NCBI RefSeq assembly: GCF_032854445.1
Contig: NC_088303.1
Location: 5,341,501-5,405,500 of the forward strand
Length of the DNA stretch: 64,000 nucleotides
Direction: 5' to 3'
From: Liolophura sinensis
Taxonomy: Eukaryota; Mollusca; Polyplacophora; Chitonida; Chitonidae
The position numbers and the translations under genes were made by a program. The notes beneath the pieces are model-generated. The model was not told the DNA's origin. It ran no database searches and saw nothing but the letters and a program-made list of their open reading frames with translations. Below, in pieces: positions 44,296-55,266 of the stretch; the first letter of the stretch is position 1; each line of letters opens with the position of its first letter.

Positions 44296-47200
44296 GTGAG
44301 TAGGTCATGTCCCAGTTCTCCCTCAAAACTCAAATGTTATAGACCTATACACAGTTTCTGTGTAATCCAGCAAGAGGTCGGAAAAAAAACATAACATAAA
44401 ATTCAGATGAAAGAGTGCGAAAAATTAGTTGTAAATGTGTTTATCTCCTCCTGATAATTACTAACAATTTTGCTTGTTTGGTGGTAAACAACTATGAGAT
44501 AAATAAATAAATTGGATTACACATAAACTAGCTCTAGTGCTGGATTACACATAAACTGACTCTAGAGCTAGATTGCACATAAACTGGCTCTAGAGCTGGA
44601 TTACACATAAACTAGCTCTAGTGCTGGATTACACATAAACTATCTCTAGAGCTGGATAACACACAAACTAGCTCTAGAGCTGGATTACACACAAACTAGC
44701 TCTAGAACTGGATTACACACAAACTGACACTAGGGCTGGATAACACACAGACAATCTCTAAAGCTGGATTAAACAGAAACTGGCTCTAGAGCTGGATTAC
44801 ACACAGACTGACTCTAGAGCTGGATTACACACAAACTGACTCTAAAGTTGGATTACAAACATCTGGCTCTAGAGCTGGAGTACACATAAACTAACTCTAG
44901 AGCTGGATTACACACAAACTAGCTTTATTGCTGGATTGCACAGAAACTGGCTCTAGAGCTGGATTATACAGAAACTGGCTCTAGAGCTAGATTACACAGA
45001 AACTAGCTTTAGAGCTGGATTACACACAAACTAGCTCTAGAGCTGGATTACACACAGACTAGCTCTAGAGCTGGATTGCACACACTAGCTTTAGAGCTGG
45101 ATTACACACAAACTAGCTCTCGAGCTCGATCACACACAAACTAGCTCTAGAACTGGATGACACACAAACTGACTCTAGAGCTGGATTACACAGAAACTAT
45201 GTCTAGAGCTGGATTACACAGAAACTATCTCTAGAGCTGGATTACACACAGACTGACTCTAGAGCTGGATTACACACAAACTGACTCTAGAGCTGGATTA
45301 CAAACAATCTGGCTCTAGAGCTGGATTACACATAAACTAGCTCTAGTGCTGGATTACACAGAAACCGCTCTAGAGCTGAATTACACATAAACTAGCTCTA
45401 GTGCTGGATTACACACAAACTAGCTCTAGTGCTGGATTACACATAAACTGGCTCTAGACCTGAATTACACATAAACTGGCTTTAGAGCTGGATTACACAC
45501 AAACTGACTCTAGGGCTGGATTACACACAAACTATATCTAGGGCTGGATCACATACAAACTTGCTCTAGGGCTGGATTACACATAAACTGGCTCTAGATC
45601 TGGATTACACATAAACTAGCTCTAGAGGGGGAGTTACACATAAACTAGCTCTAGTGCTGTATTACACAGAAACTGGCTCTAGAGCTGGATTATACAGAAA
45701 CTGGCTCAAGAGCTGGATTACACATAAACTAGCTCTAGAGCTGGATTACACAGAAACTGGCTCTAGGGCTGGATTACACACAAACTTGATCTAGGGCTGG
45801 ATTACACATAAACTGGCTCTAGATCTGGATTACACATAAACTAGCTCTAGAGGGGGGTTACACATAAACTAGCTCTAGTGCTGTATTACACAGAAACTGG
45901 CTCTAGAGCTGGATTATACAGAAACTGGCTCAAGAGCTGAATTACACACAAACTGGCTCTAGAGCTAGATTGCACATAAACTAGCTCTAGAGCTGGATTA
46001 CACATAAACTAGCTCTAGAGCTGGATTACACATATACTGGCTCTAGAGCTGGATCAGCAAAAATCAGAAGGCGCTTCCTGTCGTTTGACATCCAGGTCAC
46101 TTGGTCACATGTCTGTGTGGTGTATTACATCCCCACGCGTTGTGTATTATCGTCTTCAGATGTGCCGTCAAGAACTCTATGTGCTTTGCTTCATTACTAC
46201 AGTCATTTTTTGAGGGCTTATATCTTATCGCCTTCGTGTGTGTCATAATCAGTATCGCTAAGAACTGTATATCACCCGCACTGTTAAGAATTAATTAAAT
46301 TAATAGAAACAAGTGCTATGTTGCTACTGTGATTTTTTCAGGTCTTGTGTCTTATCGCCTTCATCTGTGCCATCATCTACACACGGCACTGGACCGCACT
46401 AGGCCTTGGCTGGGTACAATTTGTCACCATCTCCGCCTGTATCGCCGTCATGATTATCTTCTTTCTGTACGTCTTCCACATTGTGGATCGCCTCCATGCT
46501 GTATTTGCCTTGCTGGTGAGTTACTTTGTGTGGTGGAATACAAGTCACAAAATATCTTACCCACCGGATGGATGATGGATATGAAGCACTATATTCTGAA
46601 AGCGATGCTATGGGCGTCTGTTGACTCGGTTATGTCCCTTTGTTCAGCTCTCACTTCAATGAACCACGAGATTTGCTGGTACAGCGGCCTGAATTATTTA
46701 TTTATCTGTTTGCTCGGTGTTTTAACGCCGTACTCAAGAATATTTTATACGACGGCAGTCAGCATTATGGTGTAAGTAAACCGGACAGAGCGCTGGGGAA
46801 GCCCACGACCGTCGAGGTTGCCTAGTCTTCTGAGTGTAATTGTGGGCCTTCAGGGAGATATATCCATTCCTCGGTTGGGGTCTACTCTTTGAGAGGGTAC
46901 ATAAACACATGAAGGTTACTGACCCTATATATTTCATAATCCTGTTACTACATAACCACAGAAATAATAAAATTAGGAGCAGCTTGCAGCATGGCAAACT
47001 AATCAACTGGGCATCAAGGAATTTTATGTGACTATATTTTTGTGTTGTTATTGTAGGTGCTAATATTTTACTTCGTCTATGACATATTCCTACTGGTGGC
47101 TGGTATCCTCGCGGCTGTCCAGGCCTCTCAGTACGGAGGACGGTATTATGGAAGCGAAACGGTGGCCGCCGCAGCGGTAAGTGGGAGTTTCACATATGTC

Positions 47201-48654
47201 ACAACAGCGTGGAAGTTATCATCAGTTTTGAAAACGACCAGGAGGCAAGCTCCTCAGCGCACGAGCGAGATTTCTGTATGCACTGAGAGGGGCTTGTGCA
47301 AAGACCTTTTGTTTTCACTGTGGTAATCTTATCGCCCAGCCTGGTCGTGTTATTTTACGGTGTTGTTTTTCTCTCCGTCCATTCGTCCTTAAACTTTTCG
47401 ACGTTATCATCAATTCTACAGAAACTTGTGATGTTTATGCATCTATCACTGGCACACAAGAGCATCTGAAAAGGGATGCCAACAGAGTTATGCCCCTTTT
47501 GATGATGTATTTGATTTCTATATCGTTAAAACAAATATTGTAGGCCTATATGTCTACAGAACCGTTTCACTTTTAAAAAAGTGTGCATGTACCTAGCATT
47601 GACCTAGAGCCTACTGAAAATGAATCCCGAAGGCGAACTGAACTTTTCGCCTTTACCCCTTGTTTGGATGGTTATATTTACATGTACAGAACTGCTATAC
47701 TCTTTGGGCTCTTATACTGAGGGGCTTATGTACCTACAGTTGTCTCAGAAAACTATTGGGATTCCGAAGGGCCTGTTTTGAAGTGTCGAAATTTTACTCA
47801 TTTTTCCGAACATTTCACTTTCTTGGAGTTGTTCAAGAATTTTGTAAAAAAAAAAAAACTTGTTAGTGCTGACAGTGACGTAAAACCAGCGGAAAAACCC
47901 GCGCTGACGCATTAAGCAATATGTGGCATCATGACGCGTGTTCGAGGAGAATTATCCAGCAAAGTGGTATCGGGAAAACTTGGTCAGTCAAGCATACTTC
48001 AAATCCAACAATCATAATAAGACATTTCCTCGCAGGTGCCTAACATAAAAATTCTAATTTGTACCTCAAGTTGATAAATTATAAATAAAGTCTTCCTCCC
48101 AGAAGGTAGCGAACAGTACAGTTCGTTTTCTGCGTGACGATCGGGAAACCGGGATGTTGGAGGTAGGTTCCGAGTTTACACGAACAAGTCGGCAGTTTTA
48201 ACGACTCCCATTGGCTGAGAGCCATCACACCCCCAGTATAAATTACAGTGTGTGAAAGATGGAGGACTCGATGAGCTCAGATTTATGCCTTCTTTGCAAA
48301 ATTGCAAAATTATGCAGTAGGCACCACCAGATAGAAAAAATTTTGCTCTTTTCAGCCTATACTGCTATTTCTTTAAAATTTTCTTCTCCTTTAAAGAGTA
48401 GGCCTGTAAAGTTTTTTAGAATAATGGACGCTCACTCACATTATGTTTTACCTGACTTTGACTGCCAATTTGTATAGCCTATGTGGTGTTTCTGTTTGTT
48501 TCAGGCCTTCGTGTTCTTTGCTTTGATAGCCTTCCTTATCGACACCTACTTGCAGTTCAAGGGATGGCGAATCGTGCGCACGTCTGGTGGCTCATCATCA
48601 ACGACGACGAGAACAACTGTGACCACACACAGTTCATACGTGACAAAGGCCTAG
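44203..48654 (+). CDS. MARVEL-domain four-pass membrane protein (CMTM/plasmolipin-like)
   Basis: Four coding exons (44203-44295, 46342-46515, 47057-47176, 48505-48654) join in phase 0 to give 178 residues, the usual size of CMTM and plasmolipin proteins. The start ATG at 44203 follows two upstream TAA/TTG options and gives MATTTTSTVTFCTYDAGYLR. 'YLRSVPGILKIVEA' resembles the start of the MARVEL domain in plasmolipin-type proteins. Four hydrophobic helices follow: about residues 24-44, 54-78, 82-108 and 127-146. The C-terminal tail of about 30 residues is rich in threonine and serine. Such proteins sit in plasma-membrane or endosomal membranes and affect trafficking or membrane apposition; the specific role of this one is unknown. 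All introns are phase 0, so exons 2 and 3 could be skipped in frame. Whether it is closest to CMTM4, CMTM7, CMTM8 or plasmolipin cannot be decided by eye. Confidence 0.85.
44508..46060. repeat. 28-bp minisatellite (about 55 copies) in CMTM-like intron 1
   Basis: The unit is GGATTACACATAAACTAGCT plus CTAGAGCT. Most copies contain the palindrome AGCTCTAGAGCT. A block of about 138 bp near 45583-45720 is repeated near 45808-45945, an offset of about 224 bp or eight units, including the rare variants AGAGGGGG and GCTGTATTACAC. The array fills three quarters of the intron. Confidence 0.95.
46342..46515 (+). CDS. CMTM-like exon 2
   Basis: The acceptor is GTGATTTTTTCAG and the donor TTGCTG/GTGAGT. 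Fifty-eight codons: the rest of helix 1 (VLCLIAFICAIIY), a short loop TRHWTALGLGW, helix 2 (VQFVTISACIAVMIIFFLYV) and the start of helix 3. Confidence 0.88.
46694..46826 (+). repeat. SINE fragment in CMTM-like intron 2
   Basis: ATTTATTTATCTGTTTGCTCG, then GTTTTAACGCCGTACTCAAG, then CAGCATTATGGTGTAAGTAA and CCCACGACCGTCGAGGTTGC (each quoted in part) give a diverged head and middle of the SINE. Confidence 0.8.
47057..47176 (+). CDS. CMTM-like exon 3
   Basis: The acceptor is GTGTTGTTATTGTAG and the donor GCAGCG/GTAAGT. Forty codons: helix 3 (VLIFYFVYDIFLLVAGILAA), then VQASQYGGRYYGSETVAAAA, an extracellular or lumenal loop with a tyrosine-glycine patch. Confidence 0.88.
47200..48500 (+). other. 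CMTM-like intron 3, with a promoter-like block
   Basis: Most of this intron is unremarkable. At 48209-48242 an ATTGG (inverted CCAAT) is followed about 28 bp later by TATAAATT, a promoter-like arrangement pointing towards the last exon. A 72-codon ORF begins at 48259 but has no recognisable domain. Confidence 0.25.
48505..48654 (+). CDS. CMTM-like exon 4 (last)
   Basis: The acceptor is TCTGTTTGTTTCAG; 49 codons end at TAG 48652-48654. It encodes helix 4 (AFVFFALIAFLIDTYLQF) and a basic-then-polar tail (KGWRIVRTSGGSSSTTTRTT and onward). A chain of ACG/ACA threonine codons in the tail is mildly repetitive. Confidence 0.88.
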   Translation, partial: AFVFFALIAFLIDTYLQFKGWRIVRTSGGSSSTTTRTTVTTHSSYVTKA

Positions 48655-48779
48655 GATGTAACTATAGCAAATATAACATCTAAACTGTATCTGATGTGCA
48701 AACGATACAGAGGTTTTATGTGAACTGTGTACTGATTCTAGACGTTTCTCTGGGATAGTTTACGCAGTGTTTCTGCCTA

Positions 48780-49045
48780 CTATTATCATGTTTCTGTCAG
48801 GTTATGCTATGTTTCTGCCAGCTATTACCATGTTTCTGTTAGGTATTACCATATTTCTGCCAGGTGATACTATGTTTCTACCAGGTAATGCTATGTTCCT
48901 GTCAGGTATTACCATGTTTCTGTCAGGTAACGCTATGTTCCAGTGAGGTATTACCATGCTTCTGTCAGCTATTATCATGCTTCTGTCAGCTATTACCATG
49001 TGTCAGGTATTGCTATGTTTCTACCAGGTCTTCCCATGTTTTGAG
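48780..49045. repeat. 21-bp minisatellite in the probable 3' UTR
   Basis: The unit is CCATGTTTCTGTCAGGTATTA with substitutions, about 12 copies starting roughly 125 bp after the CMTM-like stop codon. If the poly(A) signal at 49336 is used, this array is transcribed into the mature mRNA. Confidence 0.88.
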
Positions 49046-49335
49046 AACAATTTGACGAATTAGTTTGGGGGTTCATGTGTTAAGAAGGTTTCCTCCTCTG
49101 CAAACCTATTCGAAAAATTTCTCAAGTTGTCACATGTACATCCTGTGCCTTTTGGCTGAAATCAACACTTACAACAAAAATATCGACCTCTCAAAATGTT
49201 TATTTTTTGTAACAAAACATCTAAATTTAATTTGTCGCCCTCAGGTACTTTGGTTTGTAGCCTTTTATAAGCTAGGCTTGATGTCAGTGTTCAAGAATAT
49301 TTTCACTGGCTTGTTAAATTTTAAAATTAAATTAA

Positions 49336-49341
49336 AATAAA
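49336..49341 (+). terminator. Possible poly(A) signal AATAAA
   Basis: AATAAA lies 682 bp after the stop codon of the CMTM-like gene in an AT-rich stretch. It is the first canonical signal I noticed downstream, but the hexamer is common by chance here. Confidence 0.35.
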
Positions 49342-49499
49342 ACATAAGTATAGTGGAAATATGTGATCAATTAAATTGGTTTGGTATTTTCATGTCGACG
49401 GATGATTTTAATTTGCATAAAGTGTTTGTTAAGATAAACACAAAGCTGTGCAAATATGTTTGTATGAGGGTACTGTGTATGCTGGTATAAAACCCTTCA

Positions 49500-49560
49500 C
49501 TTAGTTATTTCATTGGTGTTTTACGTCGTACTCCAGAATATTTCAGTTATACGGTAAGTA
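49500..49560 (+). repeat. SINE head fragment
   Basis: TTTCATTGGTGTTTTACGTC, then GTACTCCAGAATATTTCAGT and TATACGG is a 5' SINE piece of about 55 bp. Confidence 0.7.
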
Positions 49561-49564
49561 TATA

Positions 49565-51000
49565 ACACACATGTTAAATATATTCTGAACACAAATGACG
49601 ATTAAGTTTTCCTAACATATGTTTTTGTGAACAAAGCGTTGCAAATTTCTATAAGAGACAGGTGTCTTAACTCTAACTTTATTTTGTATTATATGTATCC
49701 TTTTTGTACTTTCTTACTTATATACCTCGCTTTTTATATTATTGAAATATATTTTTGTTCTGACAAATACCATATAGCATGTGCAGAAAAGCAGCGACAG
49801 TCGCTATCTTATGCTTTGATTTGAAGGTTTGATATTAAATATAGTTATCATGCGAGGCGAATGCTCGAAATGCTGCAAACTCTACCCGCCAAGATGACAT
49901 GGGAATGGATTTGAAGTAGTTTTAGTCATTGTAGTTACAGAGACCTGAGTTAAGCCATTCTAGTCGCGAATACCTGAGTTAAGTCATTGTCATGTGGAGG
50001 ACTCTTATTTTTCTCTGTGATGATGTAATGGCGTGATTTGCATGTTATCTGATTATTAGATACACGGTTACTCAGTGACAGGATACCGAAATATATGGTG
50101 TCTGTCACCCTCAAATTAGTCGAAGCATAAGCCGCGCCCAATATGAAGGTCACTGACGTCATATATTTCCTTACCCTGCGAAAGACCCATTAGTTCAGCG
50201 TAGGCTGATGTACTGGCCGAAAGATAACCTAGTCACAAACGCACATGGTTTCGGCAGCAAGATACAGGATATTTACGTCACTCACGTTACCGTTGCTGTC
50301 CAATGGAAACCGAAGAATTTGCCAGATGCGGGATGATGACTCAAGCTTGTCCTATTATTTTAAACAAAATTCACTCTGATGGACTGTATCAGGATATAAT
50401 GCCCAGGCAGTTCAGTATCACGGGCAAGTTAAAAAAAACAAAACAATGGGAGGCGAACGTATTTAAGCAGCCATTTTTGATACCCTTCTCCAAACAGTCT
50501 ACCGTAATCTGTCCAACTCGTCAGATCACGCTGTGTTGTCTAAGGAGAATAGAAGGACGTATTTGATCTCGTCAAAACCACAGATTTACAGTTATTCTTG
50601 CCATAAGACTTAAAGATATTACTACTCTAGTGTTCATGATAAAGTTTTTTTCTTGGCAATAAATCATAATAAATCTCATTATATCATTCAGTCCCTGTGT
50701 TTGTAATAAAGAAAATACAGATATGTTTTGTGAACGTCTTACTTTTGGATGCGCGGATTTATCTTCAAAGACTGTACAGATTCAACCCAAATTACATGGA
50801 GACAAGAGAACACCAATGTTGTCCATGGACGAGATGATATCGTATAATGCTTATGACTTTTGCATTCCATTCTACTGTAAAACTAGTGTGATCAATTCAA
50901 AAAACACTTTATGCGCATACCTCTAGTTCTCCCGGAGTTTTAATAGCAAATAAAAGAAAGACCAAAATGAGCCCAAAATCCCTGTACTAAGGACGTTCTA
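49565..51000. other. Intergenic; small inverted repeat near 50065-50170
   Basis: AGGATACCGAAATATATGGT plus GTCTGTCACC (50085 area) is answered by an inverted GGTCACTGACGTCATATATT plus TCCTTACC (50145 area). A related block stands near 46910-46955 in the CMTM-like gene. This may be a small MITE. No gene is recognised; an 87-codon ORF at 50303 has no domain. Confidence 0.4.
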
Positions 51001-51039
51001 TATCACGTGATACCTTCTATCACACGTGTAAAATTCGTG

Positions 51040-51230
51040 TGCACCAATGCGGTCGCTGTGAGTTCAAGTCCAGCTCATGTTGCTGTACGTGGTAGGTCTT
51101 CCAGAAACCGGATTGTCGTGGATTTCCCCAGGCTCTGTCCGGTTTACCCCCCCACCGTAATGCTGGCCGCCGCCATATAAGTGAAATATTCTTGAATATG
51201 GCCTAAAAAACTCCAGTCTAATCAAATCAT
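51040..51230 (-). repeat. SINE copy (minus strand)
   Basis: On the minus strand this reads GGCCATATTCAAGAATATTT, CACTTATATGGCGGCGGCCA, GCATTACGGTGG, then ACCGGACAGAGCCTGGGGAA and AGCTGGACTTGAACTCACAG. Head, middle and tail are all present in diverged form. Confidence 0.85.
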
Positions 51231-51284
51231 TCTAGTCGGATGAGAATTAAATGTGAATTCTCGACTGGTGTGTTGACTTGGATG

Positions 51285-51830
51285 ATTGATGTGTTGGCTC
51301 GGGTGATTGTTGTAGTGTCACATGATTGGTGTAAGGTCACATGGTTTGTGTAGGCTCGGGGTATTGGTGTGTTGGTTCAGATGATTTGTATGTTGACTCG
51401 GATGTTTGGTGTGTTGGCTCGGGTGATTGTTGTAGTGTCACATGATTGGTGTAAGGTCACATGGTTTGTGTAGGCTCGGGGTATTGGTGTGTTGGTTCAG
51501 ATGATTTGTATGTTGACTCGGATGTTTGGTGTGTTGGCTCGGGTGATTGTTGTAGTGTCACATGATTGGTGTAAGGTCACATGGTTTGTGTAGGCTCGGG
51601 GTATTGGTGTGTTGGTTCAGATGATTTGTATGTTGACTCGGATGTTTGGTGTGTTGGCTCGGGTGATTGTTGTAGTGTCACATGATTGGTGTAAGGCCAC
51701 ATGGTTTGTGTAGACTCGGGGTATTGGTGTGTTGGTTCAGATGATTTGTATGTTGACTCGGATGTTTGGTGTGTTGGCTCGAATGATTGGTGTATGATCG
51801 GATGGTTGGTGTAGGATCGCATGTTTTGTT
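51285..51830. repeat. 120-bp tandem repeat, 4 copies
   Basis: Copies starting near 51301, 51421, 51541 and 51661 are almost identical; the fourth has a few changes. Each is itself made of degenerate subunits of about 20 bp (GGTGTGTTGGCTCGGGTGAT and variants). The near identity implies recent expansion or gene conversion. Confidence 0.96.
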
Positions 51831-51839
51831 GTTCAACGG

Positions 51840-52305
51840 ATAAGTATGAAAAAAGCGCTTTAGGTTACACGCGCAATTCGGGCATTGAATCCAAGATTTA
51901 CATGTACCTTAGTTCAGACGCTTGACCCGATTGACATGTAGTACACACCACCGTCTTTGCTTCCGAGGTAGCTTTCTGATTGGCTGTTGGCTAATCTCTC
52001 TTAAATCATGACAGTTCTCGGTAACAGGTCAGTTATTTATGAATCCCTAACAGACATTTGGCCCTGACAAACTATCAGTAGCCTATCATTGTTGTCAGAT
52101 TCATCCTCTCGTGACCTTACAGCTGTCCTTCCACCTAATTAAAGCTAAAATAAGTCTGTGCAAATCTGCACAATAAATCCTAAAGTAAGAAACGTGGAAT
52201 TTAATTTCCTTCAACCCAAACAAGTTAATTGTTTGAAGGTGTGTTTGGATTACATTGCTGTACCAACGGGAAATACACCAACGGGAAACGGAAAATCTCT
52301 CCTTC
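51840..52305. other. Intergenic, nothing recognised
   Basis: Spacer between the 120-bp array and the CA microsatellite; no element recognised. Confidence 0.35.
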
Positions 52306-52307
52306 TT

Positions 52308-52393
52308 TCATCCATCCATCCACCCATCCATACAGACATACATACATACATACATACATACAGACATACACACACACACACACAAACACACAC

Positions 52394-52474
<81 letters not shown>

Positions 52475-52605
52475 TAGACATACAGACATACATACAGACA
52501 TACATACATACATACATACAGACAGACAGACAGACAGACATACAGACATACGTACATACATACATACATACAGACAGACAGACATACACACAGACATACA
52601 TGTCA
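52308..52605. repeat. Compound microsatellite (CATA, CA, CAGA)n
   Basis: A (CATC)n start is followed by (CATA)n, about 45-50 CA units (52365-52470), then alternating (CATA)n and (CAGA)n blocks. Open frames across it on both strands are compositional artefacts. Confidence 0.98.
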
Positions 52606-52609
52606 ATCC

Positions 52610-53425
52610 TGTGTCAAACGGCACTCACTCCCATAGCACATGTGATATCATAGCACAGTAATAGCGCAAAAGTCTCAAGCACTTGCTCTCTCCCTGGCAG
52701 TCGTAAATTTTGAGTGTACCGCCACTGCCTAGAGAACATTTTAGCCAATGAAATAGCGGCAAACAAAACAATGGAGGTAATCTTTACTAGACACTGTATT
52801 GTTACAACAGGAGAGGAAACAAGAATCTAGTTAATGGACTAAAAATTGTCTCTAAACTGAAGAGTGAAGGAGCACTGCTTAGATAACACTACAACACAGA
52901 CATTTTAGCTTGTTGATACAGAACAAATTTCTTCACTGCTATTTTCGCATAGTTAAAATCTATCGCATTTTACCTGTTTTAGTTAGAACTAAAAACCCTT
53001 TTTCCAGTGTTATGGACAATGCTATAACTTCATTTGCAACAACCACAGCGAAAAAATGCTAGTCATGTTAAGTTGATTACTTGATATGTTGGAGAGAAAA
53101 GTGCAAGGTGCATGTGAAGTGGTATGGCATGGTGCCACGCGAATGGGATACTTATTTTGGACGCTGATGGTGACAAATTCATTACCTCAACAGTAAGGAA
53201 AATTAATGCGCTCGTGTAAGCTTTGGTCGCGTATGTCACGTGGTCACCCTGCCCCTCGGTGGAAAATGGGAATCCGTGAAAAGAACCGTCTGGACAATGT
53301 TCACCTGTGACCTCACCTGTTAAATTGCGACAACTGATACCGACTATGTATGTTCTTGATAGAAAGGTCGATAGTTCGGAAAGGTCTACATTGGACCCAA
53401 TGTGGACACTAAAAGCAGCTACGGA
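52610..53425. other. Intergenic, nothing recognised
   Basis: No ORF, array or element recognised. Confidence 0.35.
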
Positions 53426-53429
53426 GAAA

Positions 53430-53580
53430 TCGCCTTGAGTTCAAGTCCAGCTCATGCTCACTTTCTCTGTTCGTACTACACAAGGTCCGTCAGCAGCCTG
53501 CGAGTCGTCGTGAGTTTCTCCCAGGCACTGTTGTCATATAAGTGAAATATAATTGAATACGGCTTAAATCACCATTCAGA
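53430..53580 (-). repeat. SINE copy (minus strand), diverged
   Basis: On the minus strand this shows AAGCCGTATTCAATTATATT, TCACTTATATGACAACAGTG, CCTGGGAGAAACTCACGACG and AGCATGAGCTGGACTTGAAC. The middle is shortened relative to the copy at 27905-28332. Confidence 0.75.
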
Positions 53581-53629
53581 CAAAGAAACAAACGATCTCA
53601 ACGACTGTATACTACATGTAGCGGCTCGG

Positions 53630-54335
53630 TGGTTCGACCTCGGCTTTGAGTTAAGAAATTCGACCTCGTCTTTGAGTTAGGAAGTTCCATCTGGGCTTTA
53701 AGTTAAGACGTTCGACCTCAGCTTTGCGTTAGGAAGTCCGACCTCGGATTTGTTTTAAGAAGTTCCATCTGGGCTTTGAGTTAAGACGTTCGACCTCAGC
53801 TTTGCGTTATGAAGTCCGACCTCGTCTTTGAGTTAGGAAGTTCCATCTGGGCTTTGAGTTAAGACGTTCGACCTCAGCTTTGCGTTAGGAAGTCCGACCT
53901 CGTCTTTGAGTTAGGAAGTTCCATCTGGGCTTTGAGTTAAGACGTTCGACCTCAGCTTTGTGTTAGGAAGTCCGAACTCGTCTTTGAGTTAGGAAGTTTC
54001 ATCTGGGCTTTGAGTTAAGACGTTCGACCTCAGCTTTGTGTTAGGAAGTCCGACCTCGTCTTTGAGTTAGGAAGTTCCATCTGGGCTTTGAGTTAAGACG
54101 TTCGACCTCAGCTTTGCGTTAGGAAGCCCGACCTCGGATTTGTTTTTGGGAAGTTCCACCTCAGCTTTGAGTTAGGAAGTTCGACCTTGACACTGAATTT
54201 GGAAGTTCGACGTCAGCCTTGAGTTAGGAAGTTCGACGTCAGCTTTGAGTTAGGAAGGTCCATCTCGATTTTGAGTTAGGAAGTTCGAGCTCAGCTTTGA
54301 GTTTGGAAGTTCGATCTCGACTTTAAGTTAGGAAG
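53630..54335. repeat. 26-bp repeat organised in a 78-bp higher-order unit
   Basis: Three 26-bp variants alternate: GTTCGACCTCAGCTTTGCGT plus TAGGAA; GTCCGACCTCGTCTTTGAGT plus TAGGAA; GTTCCATCTGGGCTTTGAGT plus TAAGAC. The trio repeats about six times between 53640 and 54130. The 3' end reverts to a simple 26-28-bp repeat. Confidence 0.94.
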
Positions 54336-54524
54336 TTCACAGTGTCATAAGTCATATGCAGATGGGTAGACATTTCATCCCTACTTCCTCCCTTGAATAT
54401 CCCATGAATCCTGACCAAATCCCTTACCTTCTGTATTTTGTAAACCATGTGTGCTATGTATGACTGTTGAGTAACTGTCTTGTGATATGTTCAGATGTAG
54501 CTTGTATTTATAAAACCTAGCTGC

Positions 54525-54886
54525 TCTCTGGTACGGTACCTGTATCTGTCATGTCTATACTGGTACGATACCTGTATCTATCATGTCTATACAGGTTCGG
54601 CACCTGTATCTATCATTTCTATACTTGCACGGTGCCTGTATCTGTCATGTCTATACTGGTACGGTGCCTGTATCTATCATGTCTATACTGGTACGGTGCC
54701 TGTATCTATCATGTCTATAGTGATACGCTACCTGTATCTATCATGTCTATACTAGTGTGCTATCTGTATCTATCATGTCGATACTAATACGATGCCTGTA
54801 TCTACCATGTCCATACTGGTACTGTACCTGTATGTATCACGTCTACACTGGTACTGTACCTGTATGTATCATTTCTATACTGGTAC
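54525..54886. repeat. 32-bp minisatellite (about 11 copies)
   Basis: The unit is ATGTCTATACTGGTACGGTG plus CCTGTATCTATC. The array runs directly into a SINE head at 54887. Confidence 0.93.
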
Positions 54887-54925
54887 CTGCCCGGATAGCA
54901 CAGCTGGTAGAGCGGGTAGAGACAA
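54887..54925 (+). repeat. tRNA-derived SINE head, truncated
   Basis: TGCCCGGATAGCACAGCTGG plus TAGAGCG matches the first bases of the SINEs at 36381 and 61587 (box A region), then similarity stops. It abuts the 32-bp array. Confidence 0.75.
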
Positions 54926-55180
54926 TTTATTCAACTCTAAGCCTGCTTTCTTTGAAAGAGCCCCTCCACTCTACCTGTCTTGTTCTTTTTTTTATTATTT
55001 CCACGTACGTTTGTTGTGGAATGTTTTGCTGTGAACAACTCTTTTTTGTGAGTAGCAACAGCAGCTCATGCTCATTCAAGCAATTTGCATTCCACTATGG
55101 AATTGATGCATGTTATCTATCAACTGTTTTTCATACAGCTTACACTAGGATCTGCATGTGTGAATCGTTTGTGCTGACTG

Positions 55181-55184
<4 letters not shown>

Positions 55185-55264
<80 letters not shown>
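55185..55264. repeat. (TG)n microsatellite
   Basis: About 38 TG units with one early interruption (TGCG). Confidence 0.98.

Positions 55265-55266
<2 letters not shown>

Noticed and set aside
44508-46060. CRISPR-like array
   Set aside because: The 28-bp repeats are contiguous without unique spacers, and the genome is eukaryotic.
52158-52661. His/Thr- and Cys/Val-rich ORFs on both strands
   Set aside because: They are translations of the CA/CATA microsatellite.
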